A stretch of 64,000 bases of DNA from the NCBI GenBank assembly GCA_963924555.1, contig OZ004583.1, positions 3,877,501 through 3,941,500 of the forward strand. The letters run 5' to 3'. The notes below the pieces were generated by a model. The model did not search any database. It was not told the DNA's origin and worked only from the letters and a program-made list of their open reading frames with translations. A program made the translations under genes and the position numbers. Positions 58,901 through 64,000 of the stretch are shown here, piece by piece. Each line of letters begins with the position of its first letter. The stretch's first letter is position 1. The DNA comes from Crambe crambe. Taxonomy: Eukaryota; Porifera; Demospongiae; Poecilosclerida; Crambeidae.

Positions 58901-61900
58901 AAATTAGCTTTGGTGGTTGAAGTCCTTGATTGAAATATTTAACAAATTTCCTTGCCATACATAATTATCAGCAGAATTTTGAATTCCTTTCAGTCAAACC
59001 ATTTCAGTTGCTCATGGTGGTTGAAGTCCTTGTTGCCAAATGGAAATTTGATTTTCCAGCAAATTTTCTGGCCATACATAAAATTGTTAACTCTGCAAGT
59101 ATGAAGTCTAGTATGAGTGTAACAAGTTGAATATAATTATAGCTGTGATATCTCTACTCTTGAGGAACAGAATTAAGAACTGATAACTGTAACATGCTGA
59201 TCCTATGGTTATGAAGAAATAGAATAATAGTCAATTTGCTTTGTGATCTTTTCAAATGTCTCAAGGTTCTTCCTCTTCTATAGAGATGCAGCAGCTCACT
59301 TTTAATAGAAAAGATTGCAGCCAGTTGTGGATTTATTCAGAAATACTTGAGTGGATCACAAGATGTGGTTGTCTAAGAAGATGATAATAAAGAAGAAACT
59401 TAGGTGCTTGGAGTATTTAAGCATGGTCCTGAAACTTCTGCACTTTGATGATGTGTCTAGTAATACTCTAAGTGGAAGAACTGGAATTTGACTTCAGCTA
59501 TTTTCTCCCTCGTGAATCATCATTTTTTTCTACTCATCTATCCCCGAAAGAGTCAATGCAAAAGGAGACACTACAGGACATTATCGGAGCCATTTTATTT
59601 TGATAATGCAGTTGTAGACAACACACTTTCTGAGCTTCCCACTGAAGAAGAAATGATTGAAGGAATCTGTTATAAGCCCTTTCATTTGCATTTCACTTGC
59701 CAATTTTAGACAAAGTATTCTATTAGCTATTAAAGGAAAAACAAACCAAACAAAAAATAATTATATTTTTGTGGAATGAAAAAACAAATAAATAAACAAC
59801 AACAACAAACTAGGTGGAAGGAAATGGGTCAATCTTTATTCAGCCTACACATACGTACGTTACACAATGATATGGTAGCTGAAGCTACCCATAGCTTATA
59901 GGTATAGGTGTGACAGGTAGGTTTGTTAGCTGGATACATAACCTCATTTTCTTCCTTCATCCCTACCCTTGTTTGCTTACTTTTTTCTTTTGTTTTATTT
60001 TTATTTAGGAATGTTTTTTTCCCTTTCGTATTATTATAGCTATATAGGTAGCTAGCACATTGTCCACAAGATTTATGACTCCCAAAGATTTTCCTGGCAT
60101 GATTATACACAAAAAATAAGTAAGCATAATCATTTTGTATCATTCCTGCTGTACCATTTCTACAAGGTATTATTTTTTGAAGTAATGATAATGTGATTAT
60201 TCTCTCCAATGTTTAGGTGATATTAGGAGATCAGACGATAATTTTGATCGACTGTATGTTGGGGAGTGGTTACGTTAATTCATCATCGAAATTTGTGAAA
60301 GAGAGTAATGTGTACTATTTTGGTGTGTCCCCACAACATCTTATTCTCACTCACTGGCCAACTAATCCATCACAACAGTTCCTAAATTCTCCTTTGTCAC
60401 TTCAGACCATATCTTCAATCATTCCAGTCCCTATAGCTACTCTAAGCTATGGTATTCAGCCTCTGTGCTGGGCTGAAGTTATCCCAATATTGGAATCTTC
60501 TCCAGATCCTGTGATAGCAGTATCTTTCAATTTGAATAAAAACAGCAAAAGCAATGATGTGTACGTTAGTGCTAAGTTGCTATTGCAGTCACAAGTCACT
60601 CTATCTGATCACGATGATGAACTTCAACGTTGTATATATATTGTGAAAAGTGATAATGAATATAAAATTGAAGCTGCTTTAGCCACACCAGGGATATTTT
60701 ATCTAAATATATATTTATGTAGCAAGCTGAATGATCATAAACATATTCTTTGTTTATCATATACAATTGAATCAAAACTGAAACACAGAGAGAAGATAGG
60801 ATATCCACATATATTTACCATATCAGCTGAAGCCTTTGATTTTAAACCTCTACATTGGAATGAAAATAGGAAATCATATGTTTGCATCAATACAGGTGGA
60901 TTATTTTCACTGACATTTGAATCAAGCTTGAATGCATCGTTTTCTCACTATCTCATGCAAGGAAAAGTTAATTCCAATGTATCAAACCCAGGTGGTGTCC
61001 ATCGTCACAACACATTAATAGTTGGAAATAAACAAAAGCTCCACAAGTTACTAGTAGCATTTCCACACGAAGGATGGTGGACGATTTATCTTGCTGTTAC
61101 CAGTGAGGTCGGAAACGAGGACACGATCAGTGGTTACACTCTATTACTAAATTATCATATTTATGCTGCAAAAGATTCAAAGCATGTTTCCTACCCACGG
61201 ATCTTATTGCCACATAAATTGTTTTTTGATATGAATCCTATATCTGCTACAGGTAATGATTTATTGATGATTCCATTTGCTTCATCAGAAGTTCTTGAAT
61301 TCCATGATTATCTCACTTTAGAGCACCCAACAGGTGAATCATGGGAAGGATTCAGCAGAATAGATCCGAATGATCATTATGATGATGAAAACTTGAATTA
61401 TTACAAATTAAATATTTTATTCCCAAGACCAGGAACGTGGTTTGTACATGTTTTTGGTAAGCTCGGCCATGAAGTATTACACAAAAATTTATTTGAATTG
61501 AAAATAACAGTTGAAGGATCAAAATTTGACACTGTTTTGGCACAAAAGACTGATAATAATCTTGATATAAATTTCCTTGATAATGGTATTGTATCATTTA
61601 CAGATGGTGAACCGCTGTCATTCAAATTTATTGGCCCTCCTTCAGGGATAGAATTCATTCAGGAACTCAAATCACCAAGTGATACTTTAGTTGATTATTG
61701 CACTATTTTAATGTCCCCAGATGAAGATATAAAAACAGAGGAGTGGTCTATTTACACATTGAATGCTATTTTTCCAGAACCAGGAAAGTGGACAGTTGAA
61801 GTCTATGCTACGAAAACAGGCTGTGATAGCTTCAATCTTGTATTACAAGTAAAATTATTCATCAAAAAACCCATCGTTGGGTACTGTTATCCTAAAATCT

Positions 61901-62580
61901 TTCCTGCATTCCGTAATTTTAATCTGAATATGCTACCAAGTAATGCTCTACTTCCATTGAATTGTAGTGCTGAATTGAAATTGCCATTTCAAGCACCTAC
62001 AACTTCACACTTCATATGTAGGTTGCAAAGTGAACAAACTGGTGATTTGCAGCAATATGGATTTATCTATTATAGACCAGACTCTCAAGAGAGAATCCTG
62101 CACTTGATATTTCCAGAAGTCAGACATTGGCTGTTACACCTTTATGCAAAACAATCTACACAAGAGGAGTATTCACCAGTATTAGAGCTCTCAATCAGTA
62201 ACATTGAAGCTATGAACAACTTTTCTTTTCCTTTATTATATGGATATCATCATGAAATCTACTTTGATCCAAATGACCTTCCACTTCCATCGTTAGTAAC
62301 TGTGGGTACAAAACTAACTGATTTAGTTATCAAATTCTACAGTCACCATGATATCGAGTTTAAACATTATGCTAGAGTTGAAAACAGGAGTGAAGAATCT
62401 ATTTTTGAAAATGTACTTACACGCATGATGTCAAACATTCAAACTGGCTTGCATCAACTTCAGGTGGAGGTTGATACTAGTGGAGACTGGATGGTTTTCT
62501 TGTATGCACAGAGTGCTAAAAAATCTGGTGATTGGATGTTAGTAATGCAGCACACATTCTCAGCTGTTAGAATTAACTGA
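55962..62580 (+). CDS. KY-type transglutaminase-like protein with Cys-to-Ser core
   Basis: Two exons, 55962-56627 and 60217-62580, joined in phase 0 (donor GTGAGT, acceptor TTTAG): 1009 aa. The chosen ATG is the first in frame, with A at -3 and G at +4. The N-terminus MGVCISK fits N-myristoylation (Gly2, Ser6) with a nearby palmitoylatable Cys4. Residues ~120-290 match the transglutaminase-like core of KY/hillarin proteins: YFWIINNISFD; KGVSSDYSSLF at 171-181, where the nucleophile Cys is Ser174; HHTWNS with His218; LIDCMLGSG with Asp234; YYFGVSPQHLILTHWP. Beyond it, six ~120-residue beta-rich modules recur, marked by FPHEGWWTIYL, FPRPGTWFVHV, FPEPGKWTVEV, FPEVRHWLLHL and similar. KY proteins act in cytoskeletal and muscle scaffold maintenance; here a membrane-tethered, possibly non-proteolytic scaffold is inferred. 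Confidence 0.85.
57753..58045. mobile_element. Copy 3 of the GGGCAATG...GCATTTTGG element
   Basis: TAGGGCAGTGTGCAACATTG at left, GGGGCATTTTGAAGTGTAGAC at right; shortest of the three copies. Confidence 0.65.
58073..58200. mobile_element. Degenerate hairpin MITE (relative of 24971)
   Basis: AATGTACTGCAGCC and TGCAGTACATTAT form the arms around AATCCCTACATTTACATCCAC; the outer AAATAAAAAGGTTAAATAGG matches sequence next to the copy at 24971-25120. Confidence 0.6.
58405..58620. mobile_element. Foldback element (relative of 22850)
   Basis: Nested inverted segments: TTAGTTAGACACCTCAACCA at left, GGTTGAATTGTCTAACTA at right, with GGCCTGAGGGTGTCTAAATA inside. Confidence 0.6.
58873..59080. repeat. 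Two tandem degenerate ~105-bp units
   Basis: Both units run CTTTCAGTCAAA, GGTGGTTGAAGTCCTTG, AAATTT, GCCATACATAA. The overlapping 66- and 80-codon ORFs translate the repeat. Confidence 0.6.
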
Positions 62581-62583
62581 TGG

Positions 62584-62589
62584 AATAAA
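62584..62589 (+). terminator. Possible polyadenylation signal of the KY-type gene
   Basis: AATAAA begins four bases after the stop codon, unusually close; usage is not proven. Confidence 0.4.
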
Positions 62590-62686
62590 TTTTAGAAGGC
62601 GTAATTCATACTTTGCATATTTTCATTAATTCATATACATAAAAATAGTATTGTGGACAAATAGTTAAAATGTGTGTATATGATGA

Positions 62687-63428
62687 TTACTTCCAGCAAA
62701 CTAAACAGTTAATAGATTCTTCTACTATATTGTCTAATTCTTGTGAAGAAATGCCTAAAAGTGAGAACAGTAGATTGTTATTTATGTGTAGAAATAATTT
62801 ACCATAAAGGTTACCTAATTGACAGCAGATTTGATCGTAACTGTGGGAGCCATCCATGTACCTGTTGAAAAGTTATGTGAGTAATTGTAGAAAATTAGTT
62901 AGCTGTAGCTGTGTGCATATGATTGCCCAACTGAGTTAGGATCTTGGAAATTGGCAGTGTCTCTCTTGTATGTAAATTCTTTTTGTGAGGCTACCACTGT
63001 GAAGTGTATCAACCCTATATTGGACTATCAGGGTAGGATACATACGGGATATAATTCTTTTACATTCAGAAAAATGAACACTTACGGGATAACTGGTTGC
63101 AGTTTTTCTGATATGCTATCTTGTGACTTGGACTCTACGTAGACTGGATACTTTTGGAGCTGACGAATTAGGTCCCGCATTAATCCGAACTGGATTAGCA
63201 TTCTGAATTATATAATAGTATTATCATCAAGATATGTACTGAGTATTAACTATAATAATATTATGTTAAATGTTGGTGAAGCAGCAATTATGATAATCAA
63301 CTCCCTTCCATACCTCTCATTAATTCCCATCGTGTCAAGATCGTTATGAATGCAGAGATCAGCTATCGTCATTCCAGCAACTAGACTACAGTATAACCTG
63401 AAAACATCAGCAATGGATGGAGATGCAC
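62687..63428 (-). CDS. NPRL2: GATOR1 subunit NPRL2, C-terminal exons
   Basis: Four minus-strand exons: 63314-63428, 63086-63202, 62815-62861 and 62687-62754, all GT/AG and phase-consistent, ending at a TAA. The peptide runs ADVFRLYCSLVAGMTIADLC, then MLIQFGLMRDLIRQLQKYPV, then YMDGSHSYDQICCQL, then the terminal CWK. These are the hallmark segments of the NPRL2 C-terminal region (LYCSL, IQFGLM.NLIR.LQKYPV, CHSYDEICC, IICWK). NPRL2 forms GATOR1 with DEPDC5 and NPRL3, a GTPase-activating complex for RagA/B that restrains mTORC1 when amino acids are scarce, at the lysosome. The N-terminal longin part lies beyond the right edge. The stop is only 106 bp from the stop of the convergent KY-type gene. 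Confidence 0.93.
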
Positions 63429-64000
63429 CTGCAAATTAATGAAAAATTGATGATCACATATTGTATGGCTGAAAACGATTGCAGGTATTATCTTCATAGT
63501 TTGCTGGAAAAAAAAATAAATAAAAAATATATATATATATATACATCCTAAAATAACTTTTGTTTCTGTATAGAACAAAACTTTTCTAGTTATAGACCAT
63601 TAATTAGCAAGCAAGTAAGCTGACTCCCAAATCAGAGTAAAATTTGTTACAAGTTGCAGTGAGTAGAATTCATCGCTCCTACTCATGCTATCACGTGTTT
63701 TCCTTACATCAAGGAATCTGCTCACTTTTGTCAATCGCATGATGACTCTACTATTGATGAGACTGTAGGCATGGATAAACTAGTTCATACTCATGACCAG
63801 TACTTTTTAGCTGGTGTTTGCATACCACAGATCAAAGACAATGCTAAGATCTCAACTGTTCAATCCATTGAAGCTCTTCTCTTGGAGCTGCACAGTACTA
63901 CTATGACTATGAAGACGAAGATTAAAAAAAAAAAATTAGTTGTTTGGTTTAGATATTCTGTAATTTTCTAACAATTTAATATATAATTGCAGGGCAGCTC
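63429..64000. other. NPRL2 intron, no further exon found
   Basis: A (TA)n stretch is at about 63525-63541. A plus-strand open stretch at 63750-63940 (FLAGVCIPQIKDNAKISTV) is unrecognised. The next NPRL2 exon must lie beyond 64000. Confidence 0.45.

Larger units (their letters stand above)
56628..60216. other. 3.6 kb intron of the KY-type gene, repeat-filled
   Basis: Contains a GTAT/GT microsatellite (56833-56882), MITE copies listed separately, and an open stretch at 59488-59709 whose downstream part (LSELPTEEEMIEG) is unrecognised. No supported gene inside. Confidence 0.6.

Noticed and set aside
59488-59709. Extra exon of the KY-type gene
   Set aside because: The join 56627 to 60217 is in phase and matches the KY core continuously (HTWNS then VILGDQ), leaving no room for an inserted exon.

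Overview
The window reads as an AT-rich animal genome with very short spliceosomal introns (many 49-113 bp) and an extreme load of small DNA transposons. The protein families (a Calx-beta/Ig surface protein, a KY-type transglutaminase-like protein, several repeat-borne protein families I associate with sponges) suggest a demosponge; this is inference from recalled family resemblance, not a database match. I see no operons, CRISPR arrays, rRNA operon or convincing tRNA gene.

Four host genes can be modelled with in-frame, phase-consistent splice sites. (1) A plus-strand gene at 8423-11799 encodes a signal peptide, three Calx-beta domains, two Ig-like domains and a hydrophobic C-terminus, all in phase-1 exons. 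(2) A minus-strand exportin-T (XPOT, tRNA export) gene runs from 52915 down to at least 31381, with 31 recognised exons and a 5 kb intron that contains a broken Tc1/mariner transposase and a small nested gene. (3) A plus-strand, two-exon KY-type gene (55962-62580) has a putative lipid-modified N-terminus, a transglutaminase-like core whose expected catalytic Cys is Ser, and a six-module C-terminal tail. (4) The C-terminal exons of the GATOR1 subunit NPRL2 (62687-63428, minus) lie tail-to-tail with it.

The rest is repeat-dominated. 1-1068 is a decayed repeat-type gene. 2213-7018 is an array of about four copies of a ~1.1 kb inverted-repeat element with two other elements nested in it. 14078-18745 holds MITEs, a 5'-truncated LINE and a decayed multi-exon gene. 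21134-25120 holds a large imperfect palindrome and several foldback elements. 25831-28811 is a ~3 kb element with a TTA target duplication, carrying a broken RecQ-like helicase motif and a minus-strand Cys-rich gene remnant. 31860-35182 holds a 5S-rRNA-derived SINE-like unit, a triple repeat, the Tc1 copy and the nested gene. 53127-55888 holds MITEs and a 983 bp foldback element between the divergent XPOT and KY genes.

Overall picture: compact ancestral gene structures (tRNA export, amino-acid signalling, surface adhesion, cytoskeletal KY-type protein) whose intergenic spaces and a minority of introns have been inflated by miniature inverted-repeat elements.
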